Of a DNA stretch of 64,000 bases, positions 1-8,577 are shown piece after piece. Source of the stretch: Abyssibius alkaniclasticus (GTDB lineage Bacteria; Pseudomonadota; Alphaproteobacteria; Rhodobacterales; Rhodobacteraceae); contig NZ_CP095732.1 of assembly GCF_020447305.1 (NCBI RefSeq), forward strand, positions 372,001 through 436,000, written 5' to 3'. The position numbers and the translations under genes were made by a program. The number at the start of each line of letters is the position of its first letter. Position 1 is the stretch's first letter. The notes beneath the pieces are model-generated. The model saw nothing but the letters and a program-made list of their open reading frames with translations. It did no database searches and was not told the origin of the DNA.

Positions 1-226
1 CGTCGGGGTCATGAATGAGGCGCATGATCATGTCGTGCCGGCGCATCAGCTTGAAGGGCTGGATGGGGCGTTCAAGCCGCGCATTGAGGCGGGCCACCAC
101 CCGCTCCATCCGGCGCCGGAAAAACCAGCGCACCGAGGGAAACAGGAAATGCGATGCAAAGGTGACGCCCGCAAAAGCCAATATCAGCACCAAAAGCCAA
201 AGGGGAAGCGTGACGGGTTGCGACAT
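1..226 (-). CDS. N-terminal part of a putative PlsB/PlsC-type glycerolipid acyltransferase (runs off the window)
   Basis: The gene starts at an ATG (226 down to 224) and continues past the left edge, so only about 75 residues are visible. They show one hydrophobic segment (about residues 6-28, rich in L, V, A and F) followed by a very basic stretch with a WFFRRRMERVVARLN-type sequence and then RPIQPFKLMRR. This resembles the N-terminus of the glycerol-3-phosphate / 1-acyl-glycerol-3-phosphate acyltransferases of Rhodobacterales that I recall, which would make it a membrane enzyme of phospholipid synthesis. The acyltransferase HxxxxD motif lies outside the window, so the family call is recognition only. 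It is divergent from ecm. Confidence 0.55.
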   Translation of the reverse strand, partial: MSQPVTLPLWLLVLILAFAGVTFASHFLFPSVRWFFRRRMERVVARLNARLERPIQPFKLMRRHDMIMRLIHDPD

Positions 227-271
227 GGCTGGAAGCTGACAGAGAAACCGGCCGCGGTAAAGCGCCAGAAA

Positions 272-306
272 TTTGTGCATCTGCGAAGATTTTGCAGTGC
301 AGCGAA
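272..306. promoter_or_regulatory. Pair of TTTG-N7-GCGAA repeats in the divergent ecm promoter region
   Basis: Two direct copies of TTTG-N7-GCGAA lie at 272-287 and 291-306, with centres 19 bp apart, in the 147 bp between the divergent acyltransferase gene and ecm. Each copy is roughly dyad-symmetric (TTTG..GCGAA against TTCGC..CAAA). The spacing of about two helical turns suggests cooperative binding of a dimeric regulator. The regulator is not known. The motif loosely recalls TTTGCAAA-like sites reported for short-chain acyl-CoA regulators of the PccR/RamB type, but that link is inference. Confidence 0.35.
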
Positions 307-373
307 TTGACAGCGCCACTATATTTCTAATATCAGTGTTTCAACGTAATTATATTGCTTGCAGGAACTCATC

Positions 374-2332
374 ATGCCCGACAAACCCTGGCTTTTCCGC
401 ACCTATGCCGGGCATTCCACGGCGGCGGCGTCCAACCAGCTTTTTCGCGATAATCTGGCGAAAGGGCAAACCGGGCTTTCGGTGGCTTTTGATCTGCCCA
501 CGCAAACCGGCTATGACAGCGACCATGTGCTGGCGCGCGGCGAGGTGGGCAAAGTGGGCGTGCCTGTGGGCCATCTGGGCGATATGCGGGCGCTGTTTGA
601 TGCGATCCCGCTGGAACAGATGAACACCTCGATGACCATCAACGCCACTGCCCCGTGGCTGCTGGCGCTTTACATTGCCGTGGCCGAGGAGCAGGGCGCC
701 GATATATCCGCGCTGCAAGGCACGGTGCAAAATGATCTGATCAAGGAATATCTGAGCCGCGGCACCTATATTTTCCCGCCCGAGGCCAGCCTGCGGCTGA
801 TCGGCAATGTTGCCAGCTTTTGCCTGAATGCTGTGCCCAGATGGAACCCGATGAATATCTGTTCCTACCATCTGCAAGAGGCGGGCGCGACGCCGGAACA
901 GGAACTGGCCTTTGCGCTGGCCACCGCGATTGCCGTGCTGGACGAGGTGCAGGGCCAGGTGCCCGCCGAGGATTTTCCCGCAATGGTCGGGCGGATCTCG
1001 TTCTTTGTGAATGCGGGCATCCGGTTTGTGACCGAAATGTGCAAGATGCGCGCCTTTGTCGCCCTGTGGGATGAGATTTGTCTGGAACGCTATGGCGTGA
1101 CCGACCCGCGCCACAGGCGGTTTCGCTATGGTGTGCAGGTCAACTCGCTTGGCCTGACCGAACAGCAGCCGGAAAACAACGCCACGCGGATTGTGCTGGA
1201 AATGCTGGCGGTGACCCTGTCCAGGAACGCGCGCGCGCGCGCCGTGCAACTGCCCGCCTGGAACGAGGCACTTGGCCTGCCCCGCCCGTGGGACCAGCAA
1301 TGGTCGCTCAGGATGCAGCAGATTTTGGCGCTGGAAACCGACCTGCTCGACCATGACGATCTGTTCGATGGCAACCCTGTGGTTGAGGGCAAGGTTGCAG
1401 AACTGGTGGCCGCCGCGCGCAAGGAACTGGCGCAGATTGCGGCAATGGGCGGCGCGGTTGCGGCAATCGACACGATGAAACGCGCGCTGGTTGACAGCAA
1501 TGCCGCACGACTTGGCCGGATCGAGGCGGGCGAAACCCCGGTTGTGGGCGTGAACCGCTATACCGGCGGCGCGCCAAGCCCGCTGACCACCGGCGACAGC
1601 AAGATTCTGGTGGTCGATCCGGCAGCCGAGGCGGAGCAGATCGAAAAGCTCGCCGCATGGCGCGCCGCGCGCGATGCAGGCGCTGTGCGCGCGGCTCTGG
1701 CGGGGCTGCGCGCAGCGGCAGAAGCGGGGGAAAACATCATGCCCGCCTCGATCATCGCCGCCAAAGCGGGGGTAACCACGGGCGAATGGGCGGCGGCTTT
1801 GCGCGATATTTTCGGCGAGTATCGCGCGCCAACGGGGGTTGGCGAAACCATCTCGAACTCGGCCATCGGTCTTGACGGTTTGCGCGCCGAAATTGCCGCA
1901 TTCGCCAGCACGGCGCAGCGCCGCCTGACGCTGGTCATCGGCAAGCCGGGGCTCGACGGGCATTCCAACGGGGCCGAGCAAATCGCCGTGCGCGCGCGTG
2001 ATTGCGGAATGCGGGTGATTTATGAGGGCATTCGCATGACACCCGAAGCCATTGTGCAGGCGGTGGAAAACGCGCGCGCCGATGTGCTTGGCCTGTCTAT
2101 CCTGTCGGGCAGCCATGTGCCGCTGGTGCGCGAAACGCTGGCCCGCATGGCCAAAGCCGGGCTTGGCCATGTGCCGGTGGTGGTTGGCGGTATCATCCCG
2201 CCCGATGATGCGGCGGCGCTGTGCGCCGAAGGTGTGGCGCGGGTCTACACGCCAAAAGACTTTGATCTGAACGTAATTATGGGCGATCTGGTGAAACTCG
2301 CTGGCAAGGGCGCTGAATTGGCGGCAGAATAG
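374..2332 (+). CDS. ecm: Ethylmalonyl-CoA mutase (coenzyme B12-dependent)
   Basis: Converts (2R)-ethylmalonyl-CoA to methylsuccinyl-CoA in the ethylmalonyl-CoA pathway of acetyl-CoA assimilation. The 652-residue protein has the acyl-CoA mutase barrel first ([15 protein letters not shown]-type start, then a Y-P-G-D-related region typical of MeaA-like mutases) and a C-terminal cobalamin domain with the D528-G-H530-S-N-G533 signature of His-on B12 binding. Small-subunit and large-subunit parts are in one chain, as in Ecm/MeaA and not in MutA/MutB. I chose the ATG at 374 because GCAGGAA sits at the right distance upstream; a TTG lies five codons earlier. deoD follows after 23 bp. mch and mcl2 of the same pathway lie 10 kb away. 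Confidence 0.92.
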   Translation: MPDKPWLFRTYAGHSTAAASNQLFRDNLAKGQTGLSVAFDLPTQTGYDSDHVLARGEVGKVGVPVGHLGDMRALFDAIPLEQMNTSMTINATAPWLLALYIAVAEEQGADISALQGTVQNDLIKEYLSRGTYIFPPEASLRLIGNVASFCLNAVPRWNPMNICSYHLQEAGATPEQELAFALATAIAVLDEVQGQVPAEDFPAMVGRISFFVNAGIRFVTEMCKMRAFVALWDEICLERYGVTDPRHRRFRYGVQVNSLGLTEQQPENNATRIVLEMLAVTLSRNARARAVQLPAWNEALGLPRPWDQQWSLRMQQILALETDLLDHDDLFDGNPVVEGKVAELVAAARKELAQIAAMGGAVAAIDTMKRALVDSNAARLGRIEAGETPVVGVNRYTGGAPSPLTTGDSKILVVDPAAEAEQIEKLAAWRAARDAGAVRAALAGLRAAAEAGENIMPASIIAAKAGVTTGEWAAALRDIFGEYRAPTGVGETISNSAIGLDGLRAEIAAFASTAQRRLTLVIGKPGLDGHSNGAEQIAVRARDCGMRVIYEGIRMTPEAIVQAVENARADVLGLSILSGSHVPLVRETLARMAKAGLGHVPVVVGGIIPPDDAAALCAEGVARVYTPKDFDLNVIMGDLVKLAGKGAELAAE

Positions 2333-2355
2333 CGCAAACATCAGAAAGGCCGCTT

Positions 2356-3060
2356 ATGACCCCGCATATCAACGCCAAACAGGGCGACATTGCCGAAACT
2401 GTGCTTTTACCGGGCGATCCGCGCCGCGCGCGCTGGGTGGCGCAGAGCTTCCTGACCGATGCCCGCCTGGTGAACGAGGTGCGCGGCATGGAGGGCTGGA
2501 CCGGCAGCTGGAACGGCCACCCCGTCACCGTGCATGGCACCGGCATGGGTATGCCTTCGCTTTCGATTTATGTGAATGAGCTGATCAAGCAATACGGGGC
2601 GAAAACCCTTATCCGCATCGGCTCTTGCGGGGGGATGCAGCCGCATGTGAAGCTGCGCGAGGTGGTTCTGGCAATGGCCACGACCCATGCGAGCGCGATG
2701 AATCGCAGCCAGTTTGGCCATGCGAATTTTGCGCCCTGCGCCGATTGGTCCTTGCTGCTGGGCGCGGCGGTTGCGGCTTCCAAGGCGGGCATTGCCACGC
2801 ATATCGGCAATATCTATTCATCGGATGTGTTCTATGCCGAAGATGCCGCTTTGGATGAACAACTTACCCGCCACGGCATTCTGGCGGTGGAAATGGAAGC
2901 GGCCGAGCTTTACACGCTGGCCGCCCGCCATAGCTGCCGCGCGCTGGCGGTGCTGACGGTCAGCGACCACCTCAAAACCCACGAATCCCTGCCGCCAGAG
3001 GCGCGCGAGCGCAGCTTTGGCGACATGGTTCAGATCGCGCTGGAGGCCGCATTCGCCTGA
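2356..3060 (+). CDS. deoD: Purine-nucleoside phosphorylase, DeoD type
   Basis: Phosphorolysis of purine (deoxy)ribonucleosides to free base and (deoxy)ribose 1-phosphate in the cytoplasm. At 234 residues it has the length of hexameric bacterial DeoD enzymes. Visible motifs are the phosphate-binding LPGDPRRA near the N-terminus, IRIGSCGG around residue 92, the nucleoside-binding VEMEAAELY around residue 178, and TVSDHL with the conserved Asp. AGAAAGG lies before the start. The gene follows ecm closely on the same strand, so it is probably cotranscribed although metabolically unrelated. Its 3' end overlaps the convergent LysR gene by 31 bp. Confidence 0.93.
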   Translation: MTPHINAKQGDIAETVLLPGDPRRARWVAQSFLTDARLVNEVRGMEGWTGSWNGHPVTVHGTGMGMPSLSIYVNELIKQYGAKTLIRIGSCGGMQPHVKLREVVLAMATTHASAMNRSQFGHANFAPCADWSLLLGAAVAASKAGIATHIGNIYSSDVFYAEDAALDEQLTRHGILAVEMEAAELYTLAARHSCRALAVLTVSDHLKTHESLPPEARERSFGDMVQIALEAAFA

Positions 3061-3929
3061 GTTGCAGCGCGCAGCCAGTCGGCCACCCGCGCCACGGCCC
3101 CGCCCTGTGCGGGGCGCGCCGCCCATAGGCACAGGCTGCGGGGCAATGTTACGCGCGCCGCAAAGGGCGCAACCAGCGCACCGCTTTGCAAATGCCGCTC
3201 AACCAGTGCAGCGTGCCCCATCAGCACCCCGGCACCGTTCACCGCCTCTTCCACCGCCAGCGCATAAAGCGAATAGGCCGGGCCGTTGGCGGCAAGCTCC
3301 AACCCCGGCGCGGCCTGCATTGCCCAAAGCGCCCAGTCATCCTGCCAGACGGCATCGGAAATGCGCAGCGTATCCGCCAGCGCGGCAGGGCTGCTGAGTT
3401 GCGCCGCAAGACTTGGCGCGCAAACAGGGAAAATCTCGTCCGGCACCAGTGCATCGCGGGCCGGATTGTTCTGGTAGAACAGGCATAAATGATAGGGTGC
3501 GCGCTTCAGGTTCGGCGGGGCTTCCATTGCGGTGATCGAAATTTCGATCTCTGGCGCAACCGCGCGCAACCCCGGCAGGCGGGGTGAAAGCCAAAGCTGG
3601 GCAAGCGCGGGCAATGTGGCAATATGCACATGCTGGGGCGCCGCCGCATCGCGCAGGCTTTGCGCGGCCTGGCCAAGCGCATCAAACCCCGCCACAAAAC
3701 CCGGCAGAACCTGCCGCGCCAACGGGGTTGGTGCCACGCCGCGCGCATGGCGAATGAATAGCGGCGCGGCCAATGCCGCCTCCAGCCCCTTGATATGCGC
3801 GGTAATCGCCCCGGGCGTGACCCCAAGCTCACCCGCTGCCAGCACAAAGCTTTGCAGCCGCGCGGCCGCCTCAAAGGCGCGCAGGGCATTCAGCGGCAGG
3901 TCTTTGGGGCGCGGCGGGGCTACTGGCAT
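3030..3929 (-). CDS. LysR-family transcriptional regulator (GcvA-like)
   Basis: A 299-residue LysR-type regulator. The N-terminal winged helix-turn-helix (residues about 12-70: [16 protein letters not shown] ... [17 protein letters not shown]) has the GcvA-type variant with ITAHIK where many LysR proteins have VSRQI. A substrate-binding domain of about 200 residues follows. It is divergent from the SHMT-like gene at 4040, and a GGCTTA-N7-TAAGCC palindrome lies between them, so it probably controls that gene. The inducer cannot be told from sequence; glycine, serine or a related amino acid would fit the neighbour. The C-terminus overlaps deoD tail to tail. Confidence 0.85.
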   Translation of the reverse strand: MPVAPPRPKDLPLNALRAFEAAARLQSFVLAAGELGVTPGAITAHIKGLEAALAAPLFIRHARGVAPTPLARQVLPGFVAGFDALGQAAQSLRDAAAPQHVHIATLPALAQLWLSPRLPGLRAVAPEIEISITAMEAPPNLKRAPYHLCLFYQNNPARDALVPDEIFPVCAPSLAAQLSSPAALADTLRISDAVWQDDWALWAMQAAPGLELAANGPAYSLYALAVEEAVNGAGVLMGHAALVERHLQSGALVAPFAARVTLPRSLCLWAARPAQGGAVARVADWLRAATQANAASSAI

Positions 3930-3945
3930 GGGATTGGGGGCATTT

Positions 3946-3964
3946 GGCTTAACTTTCCTAAGCC
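3946..3964. promoter_or_regulatory. LysR-type operator palindrome between LysR gene and SHMT-like gene
   Basis: A perfect 6-bp inverted repeat GGCTTA (3946-3951) / TAAGCC (3959-3964) separated by 7 bp, containing the T-N11-A core typical of LysR-type binding sites. It starts 17 bp from the LysR start codon and lies 76 bp from the start of the SHMT-like gene, the usual place for a site serving autoregulation and activation of the divergent gene. No footprint or expression evidence is available; the call rests on symmetry and position. Confidence 0.5.
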
Positions 3965-4039
3965 TAATTTTTCAGAAAACTGATTTGCGCACAAGCCCCA
4001 TGACGCGCCACACTGCCCCAACCGCAACAGGAGCCGACC

Positions 4040-5362
4040 ATGACCAACCTTGCCATGCGCCCTTGGGTGCCCGCCGCTTGCGAAAGCCTGATCCAGCGCT
4101 ATGCCAATGAGACCGCCACGCGCAGCAGCACCGATAGTGCCGCCCGCATCGCCGCGCTGATTTCCGCCAACCGGCAAATTCACGAGCGTGCGTGCTTCAA
4201 CCTCAACCCCGCCACCAATGTGATGAACCCGCGTGCCGAGGCGGCTTTGGCTGCTGGCCTTGGCAGCCGCCCTTCGCTTGGCTACCCCGGCGACAAATAC
4301 GAAATGGGGCTGGAGGCGATCGAGGAAATCGAGGTGATTGCCGCGGAACTGGCCGCCGAGGTGTTTGGCGCGAAATACGCCGAAATCCGCGTGCCATCAG
4401 GCGCGATTGGCAACCTTTACGCCTTCATGGCCACCTGCAAACCGGGCGATAGCATCATCGCCCCGCCGGCCAGCATTGGCGGCCATGTCACCCATCATGG
4501 CGCCGGTTGCGCCGGGCTTTACGGGCTCATCACGCATGAAGCCCCCGTGCTGGCCGATGGCTATACGGTCGATGTTGCGGGCCTGCGCGCGCTGGCGCAC
4601 AAGGTCCGCCCCAGGCTCATCACCATCGGTGCCAGCCTCAACCTGTTCGCGCATCCGGTGGCCGAGTTGCGCGACATTGCCGATGAGGTGGGGGCCAAGC
4701 TGCTGTTTGATGCCGCGCATCAATGCGGGATCATCGCTTCCGGCGCGTGGAAAAACCCGCTGGCCGAGGGTGCGCATATCATGACGATGAGCACCTATAA
4801 AAGCCTTGGTGGCCCGGCTTCGGGCCTGATCGTCACGAACGAGGCCGATATTGCCGAAGGGCTCGACGCCATCGCCTTTCCCGGCATGACCGCGAATTTC
4901 GATGCGGCGAAATCGGCGGCGCTGGCGCTGACCATGCTCGACTGGCGCGATTTTGGTGCCGCTTATGGCGCGGCGATGATCGCCACCGCCCGCGCCTTTG
5001 CCAATGCGCTGAAAGACCTTGGCCTGCCGGTGTTTGAAACGGCGCAAGGCGCAACCAGCAGCCACCAGTTTGCGCTGGAGGCCAAAGGCTTTGGCGGCGG
5101 GCAGGCCGCCAGCAAGACCCTGCGCAAGGCGGGGTTTCTCGCCTGCGGCATCGGCCTGCCCATAGCGCCGGTTGCGGGCGATATGAACGGGCTGCGCATA
5201 GGCACACCGGAACTGGTGCGCTGGGGGGTGACGGTTGATGACATTCCCGAAATTGCCGCCCTTGTGGCCGAAGCCCTGCGCAGCAATGACCCTGCCAGCA
5301 TCGCCCCGCGCACGGCCGCATTGCGCGCGCGGTTCAACAAGCTGCACTTCATGCACGGCTGA
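4040..5362 (+). CDS. Serine hydroxymethyltransferase-like PLP enzyme (GlyA paralogue, substrate uncertain)
   Basis: A 440-residue fold-type I PLP enzyme of the SHMT family. SHMT hallmarks are visible: the N-terminal LNPATNVMNPRAEAAL, LGYPGDKYEMG (counterpart of the EGYPGKRYYGG region), IGASLN and FDAAHQCG (PLP-binding Asp), and a Lys at residue 254 expected to hold PLP. The lysine context is STYKSLGGP where housekeeping GlyA has T-H-K-T-L-R-G-P, so the His next to the Schiff-base Lys is Tyr. This suggests a paralogue with another amino-acid substrate such as alpha-methylserine; that is inference. CAGGAG precedes the ATG. It is divergent from a LysR gene and convergent with a DUF1989 gene. Confidence 0.75.
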   Translation: MTNLAMRPWVPAACESLIQRYANETATRSSTDSAARIAALISANRQIHERACFNLNPATNVMNPRAEAALAAGLGSRPSLGYPGDKYEMGLEAIEEIEVIAAELAAEVFGAKYAEIRVPSGAIGNLYAFMATCKPGDSIIAPPASIGGHVTHHGAGCAGLYGLITHEAPVLADGYTVDVAGLRALAHKVRPRLITIGASLNLFAHPVAELRDIADEVGAKLLFDAAHQCGIIASGAWKNPLAEGAHIMTMSTYKSLGGPASGLIVTNEADIAEGLDAIAFPGMTANFDAAKSAALALTMLDWRDFGAAYGAAMIATARAFANALKDLGLPVFETAQGATSSHQFALEAKGFGGGQAASKTLRKAGFLACGIGLPIAPVAGDMNGLRIGTPELVRWGVTVDDIPEIAALVAEALRSNDPASIAPRTAALRARFNKLHFMHG

Positions 5363-5382
5363 TCCGGGCGCCAAGGCTGCAA

Positions 5383-5430
5383 GGCGGCGCGGGCGCAACA
5401 GAGCGGCACGCCCGACGCCGCCGCGCCGCC
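5383..5430. terminator. GC-rich hairpin between convergent genes
   Basis: A perfect 10-bp inverted repeat (GGCGGCGCGG at 5383-5392 with CCGCGCCGCC at 5421-5430) fills the short gap between the convergent SHMT-like and DUF1989 genes, directly before the stop codon of the latter. There is no T-tract, so if it stops transcription it is not a textbook intrinsic terminator. The 28-nt loop is long. Confidence 0.35.
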
Positions 5431-6273
5431 CTAGAGCCCGTGGCTTCGGGAATAGCCGTTTGGCAGGGGCGCGGCGGGCAGCTCGCCGTGGCTGCGCAAA
5501 ATCTCCACCCTCAGCGGGTAGCAGGCGGCGGCATCGGATGAATGTTCGGCCGAACAATCGCCGCCGGGGCAGGCCGACAGCGCGCCAAGCAGGTTGATCT
5601 CGGCATAGAACTCCAGATAGTCACCGGGGCGCACGGGGCTGGCCTTCATGAAATACTGGCCGGTATCACGCGTGAAGCCTGTGCACATGAACACATTCAG
5701 CACGTCATGCACATGCGCCTCGGCCGCGTGCAGCCCCATGCCGGTTTCAGCCGCCAAGGCGCGGGTCAGATTGGAATGGCAGCAGTGATGATATTCGCCC
5801 CCCGACAGCAGCTTATGCGTATAGGGGTCGCAGCGTGTGCCAATCACATCATGCACCGCCCCGCCAAATGCGTCGCGCCCATACCATGCAAGCGTATCAT
5901 GGGTGAGTGTCGCCATAGGCCGCAGCGCCGGAAAGCCTGACCACATGCGCGCCCCCGTCGTGATATGGCTGCCATGCAGCGCGCGGGTTTTGCCGGAATA
6001 GAACCGCTCGGCCAGATCATCGGCGTTGAACAGGTTGAGGTCGCCAACTTGTGGGCCTTCAACCGAATGGATGCGGAAGAAATGACCCGCTGGCACGCGA
6101 AAACAGCGCGCATCGCGGGGCGGGACAAGCACCTCGCCAGTTGGCTGCAATGACGCGCGGGCGGCGAGAAGTTTCGGCATGTCGGGCGCGGGCAGCGTTG
6201 CGGTCGGATAGCAGATAACCGGCGCTATGGCGCGGCGGGCATCGGCGTCGGGGGGCGGGGTGATTCTGTTCAT
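5431..6273 (-). CDS. DUF1989 / urea carboxylase-associated family protein
   Basis: A 280-residue member of the DUF1989 family, whose members are often found beside urea carboxylase or amino-acid degradation genes. Family features seen are RVPAGHFFRIHSVEGPQVGDLNLFNADD, SGKTRALHGSHITTG and a HHCCHSNLTRAL segment, with several conserved His and Cys that may bind metal. The catalytic activity is not established. No urea carboxylase is nearby; the neighbour is the convergent SHMT-like enzyme. The start used is the first ATG, which lacks a good ribosome-binding site; an internal Met at residue 32 is an alternative. Confidence 0.75.
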   Translation of the reverse strand: MNRITPPPDADARRAIAPVICYPTATLPAPDMPKLLAARASLQPTGEVLVPPRDARCFRVPAGHFFRIHSVEGPQVGDLNLFNADDLAERFYSGKTRALHGSHITTGARMWSGFPALRPMATLTHDTLAWYGRDAFGGAVHDVIGTRCDPYTHKLLSGGEYHHCCHSNLTRALAAETGMGLHAAEAHVHDVLNVFMCTGFTRDTGQYFMKASPVRPGDYLEFYAEINLLGALSACPGGDCSAEHSSDAAACYPLRVEILRSHGELPAAPLPNGYSRSHGL

Positions 6274-6314
6274 GCGTATATAAGAGCCGAGCGCATGGCT
6301 GAAAGAAAGCCGCT

Positions 6315-7034
6315 TCAGCCGATAAACAGCGACCCGGCAAGGCCAAGCATGAACCCGCCAACCGCGCCAAGCGGCGGCGCCCAGTGCTGATCGAGCCTGG
6401 CCTGCGGGGCGATATCGGCGAAAATCAGATAGAGAATGCCGCCCCCCGCAAACAGCATGATGCCGCCAAGCAGCCCGGGCAGGTTGATCAGCACCTCCTC
6501 ACCCAGTATCGCCGCCAATGGCCCCAGAAGCGCGATGGCCGCAAAGAGCAGCAAAAGCCGCCCAGTGCGTATGGCCGAACTCGATTTCAGCTCGCGAAAA
6601 GCGGTAAAGGCTTCGGGAATGTTTTGCAGCGCAATAAGAATGGCCAGCAGCAAAGCCGTCGCCCGGTCGCTGACCAAAAGCGCGCCAAGTGCCATTGCTT
6701 CGGGCAGAAAATCGAGCAGCATCGCCAGCAGTTGCGCGGTGGAACTGCCGCGTTCATGCAGCGCGCGGTCGACAATGAAAAAGGCCAGCCCACCCAGCCC
6801 GAACAGCAGCAGCGCAAGGCCGGGGCCAACCCGCGCGGTGCCTTCGGGCAGCAATACCAGCGCCACGGCAGACAGCAGGGCGCCCCCGCCGAAAGCGGCA
6901 ACCGTGTGGCGCAATTCCTGTTCCAGCCAGTTGGGGCGAATGCGGTCAATGGCGGAGATGGCGCCGCCCAGCGGAATGGCCGCCCCCGCAATGCCTGAAA
7001 GCGCGATGGCGGCCCAGAAACTTTCGGCCGCCAC
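6315..7034 (-). CDS. ZIP-family divalent metal transporter-like membrane protein
   Basis: A 239-residue membrane protein with about eight hydrophobic segments, in the size range of bacterial ZIP (ZupT-like) carriers. The two metal-site helices are recognisable as LLDFLPEAMALGA (residues 107-118) and IALQNIPEAFTAF (134-146). In ZupT these read H-N-F-P-E-G and H-N-I-P-E-G. Here the leading His of each motif is replaced (Asp108 and Gln137) while the P-E pairs stay. Transport specificity may therefore differ or be lost. It ends the sdh strand block, starting 4 bp beyond the sdhB stop, so it is probably at the end of the sdh transcript. Confidence 0.75.
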   Translation of the reverse strand: MAAESFWAAIALSGIAGAAIPLGGAISAIDRIRPNWLEQELRHTVAAFGGGALLSAVALVLLPEGTARVGPGLALLLFGLGGLAFFIVDRALHERGSSTAQLLAMLLDFLPEAMALGALLVSDRATALLLAILIALQNIPEAFTAFRELKSSSAIRTGRLLLLFAAIALLGPLAAILGEEVLINLPGLLGGIMLFAGGGILYLIFADIAPQARLDQHWAPPLGAVGGFMLGLAGSLFIG

Positions 7035-7038
7035 GGTC

Positions 7039-7815
7039 CTACACCACCCGCTCGACCATCATTTTCTTGATTTCGCCAATCGCCTTGGCGGGGTTCAGCC
7101 CTTTGGGGCAGGTGCGCGTGCAGTTCATGATCGTATGGCAACGATACAGCTTGAACGGGTCGTTCAGCGCATCCAGCCGTTCGCCGGTTGCCTCATCACG
7201 ACTATCCACAATCCAGCGATAGGCGTGCAGCAGCGCGGCCGGGCCAAGGTAACGGTCGCCATTCCACCAATAGCTTGGGCAAGAGGTGGAACAGCAGGCG
7301 CACATCACGCATTCATACAACCCGTCGAGCTTCTTGCGGTCGTCGATCGACTGGCGCCACTCGGCGGCGGGTTTGTTGGTTTTGGTCTCCAGCCACGGCA
7401 TGATGCTGGCGTGCTGGGCATAGAAATGCGTAAGGTCCGGGATCAGGTCTTTCACCACGGGCATATGCGGCAGGGGGTAGATTTTGACATCGCCCTTCAC
7501 CTCGTCCAGCCCGTAGATGCAGGCCAGCGTGTTGATCCCGTCGATATTCATCGCACAAGACCCGCAAATCCCCTCGCGGCAAGAACGGCGGAAGGTCAGT
7601 GTGGGGTCGATCTCGTTCTTGATCTTGATCAGCGCGTCCAGCACCATTGGCCCGCAGCTATCCATATCCAGCCAATAGGTATCGATCCGCGGGGTTTCAC
7701 CTGCATCCGGGTCCCATCGGTAAATGCGAAAGGCGCGCAAATTGCCGCTGGACGGTTTGGGCCAGGTTTTTCCAACCCGCATACGCGAATTTTTCGGAAG
7801 GGCGAGTTCAACCAT
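7039..7815 (-). CDS. sdhB: Succinate dehydrogenase iron-sulfur subunit
   Basis: Iron-sulfur subunit of respiratory complex II, passing electrons from the flavin of SdhA to ubiquinone. The 258 residues show the [2Fe-2S] ligands in [15 protein letters not shown], then the [4Fe-4S]/[3Fe-4S] region with [12 protein letters not shown] and [14 protein letters not shown]. Length and motif order match alphaproteobacterial SdhB. A clear AAAGGA lies before the ATG. It is separated from sdhA by two small lipoprotein genes and a 219-bp gap, so it may have extra promoter or processing signals. Confidence 0.96.
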   Translation of the reverse strand: MVELALPKNSRMRVGKTWPKPSSGNLRAFRIYRWDPDAGETPRIDTYWLDMDSCGPMVLDALIKIKNEIDPTLTFRRSCREGICGSCAMNIDGINTLACIYGLDEVKGDVKIYPLPHMPVVKDLIPDLTHFYAQHASIMPWLETKTNKPAAEWRQSIDDRKKLDGLYECVMCACCSTSCPSYWWNGDRYLGPAALLHAYRWIVDSRDEATGERLDALNDPFKLYRCHTIMNCTRTCPKGLNPAKAIGEIKKMMVERVV

Positions 7816-8034
7816 ATGCGTGTCCTTTTAGGCGGTGCGTATCTGATGTTTCGGGTTTAACGGTTTTCGGCACTGGCTTCCAGTATCTTGGCGCTGACTC
7901 ACATTTGAAAAGCGCACGTAATCTCCGCCCTCAGCCATGCCACGCCACGCCCTGCCATGCCTCAGGGGCAAAGCACGGGTCATTGCCCAAAAAGCGCAAT
8001 GCGTGCAACCCGGATTCCGGGATCTGGAGCCGCC

Positions 8035-8277
8035 TTACGCCCCGCCCACCGAGCCTGCGACCGTGCCGCCATTGACAAGGAACTGGATGGCGCGCTGACG
8101 CTCGGCATCGCTCATATTGTTCCAGATCGCGGTATCATTGGGCGAAAGCACAATCCCTTCCGGCAGTTGAACACCCTGGCGCGAGACGGCGCCGCGCTCA
8201 TAGGCGCCGGTTACGTTTTCACATGCAGAAAGCGTGCCCAGCATAAGCACGGCGACGATTGCGGTCTTGATGGTCAT
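8035..8277 (-). CDS. Small lipoprotein of unknown function, between sdhA and sdhB
   Basis: An 80-residue predicted lipoprotein: the N-terminus MTIKTAIVAVLMLGTLSAC is a signal peptide ending in an LSAC lipobox with Cys19 as the lipidated residue, and the mature part is about 62 residues with no recognised domain. I start it at the ATG at 8277 because GGAGGG lies just upstream and the ATG overlaps the stop codon of the preceding gene (TAATG). It is translationally coupled to the other lipoprotein and sits inside the sdh block. Function unknown. Confidence 0.75.
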   Translation of the reverse strand: MTIKTAIVAVLMLGTLSACENVTGAYERGAVSRQGVQLPEGIVLSPNDTAIWNNMSDAERQRAIQFLVNGGTVAGSVGGA

Positions 8278-8567
8278 TACGAACCCTCCGAAATTTGGCC
8301 TCTTGCGGCCAGATTGGTCATACATTGCTCATAGACTTGTGCCGGATCACGGCCCCGCAGATAGTCATCTGACAGGTTGATCGACAGGCCGAAATTCGGC
8401 CCGGTGCGCGAGTTGACACCCACCGTCGCTTCGCCGGTCGGCCCGGCAGCCTCGCGGGCTTTTTGCTGGCAGAATTCGATGGCCTCAATCCGGGTGTAGC
8501 TTTCATAGACAGGCGTGCAGGCGGCTGTTGCCGCCAGTCCCACTGCCAATATAGCGCCGGTTTTCAT
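8277..8567 (-). CDS. Small lipoprotein of unknown function, directly after sdhA
   Basis: A 96-residue predicted lipoprotein: MKTGAILAVGLAATAAC gives a signal peptide with Cys17 as the likely lipid attachment site. The mature part has two further Cys residues (in EFCQQKA and YEQCMTN) that could form a disulfide. AAGGAA precedes the chosen ATG, which lies 10 bp downstream of the sdhA stop. No function can be assigned; the position suggests cotranscription with succinate dehydrogenase. Confidence 0.75.
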   Translation of the reverse strand: MKTGAILAVGLAATAACTPVYESYTRIEAIEFCQQKAREAAGPTGEATVGVNSRTGPNFGLSINLSDDYLRGRDPAQVYEQCMTNLAARGQISEGS

Positions 8568-8577
8568 GCCGCGTTCC

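Noticed and set aside
350-2341. A 663-codon open frame on the minus strand opposite ecm
   Set aside because: It mirrors ecm almost exactly and is a by-product of high GC at third positions; its translation is His/Arg/Gln-rich without any motif.
4397-5557. Long minus-strand open frame opposite the SHMT-like gene
   Set aside because: Antisense shadow of a gene with clear PLP-enzyme motifs; the translation is Arg/Gly-rich and spans two real genes.
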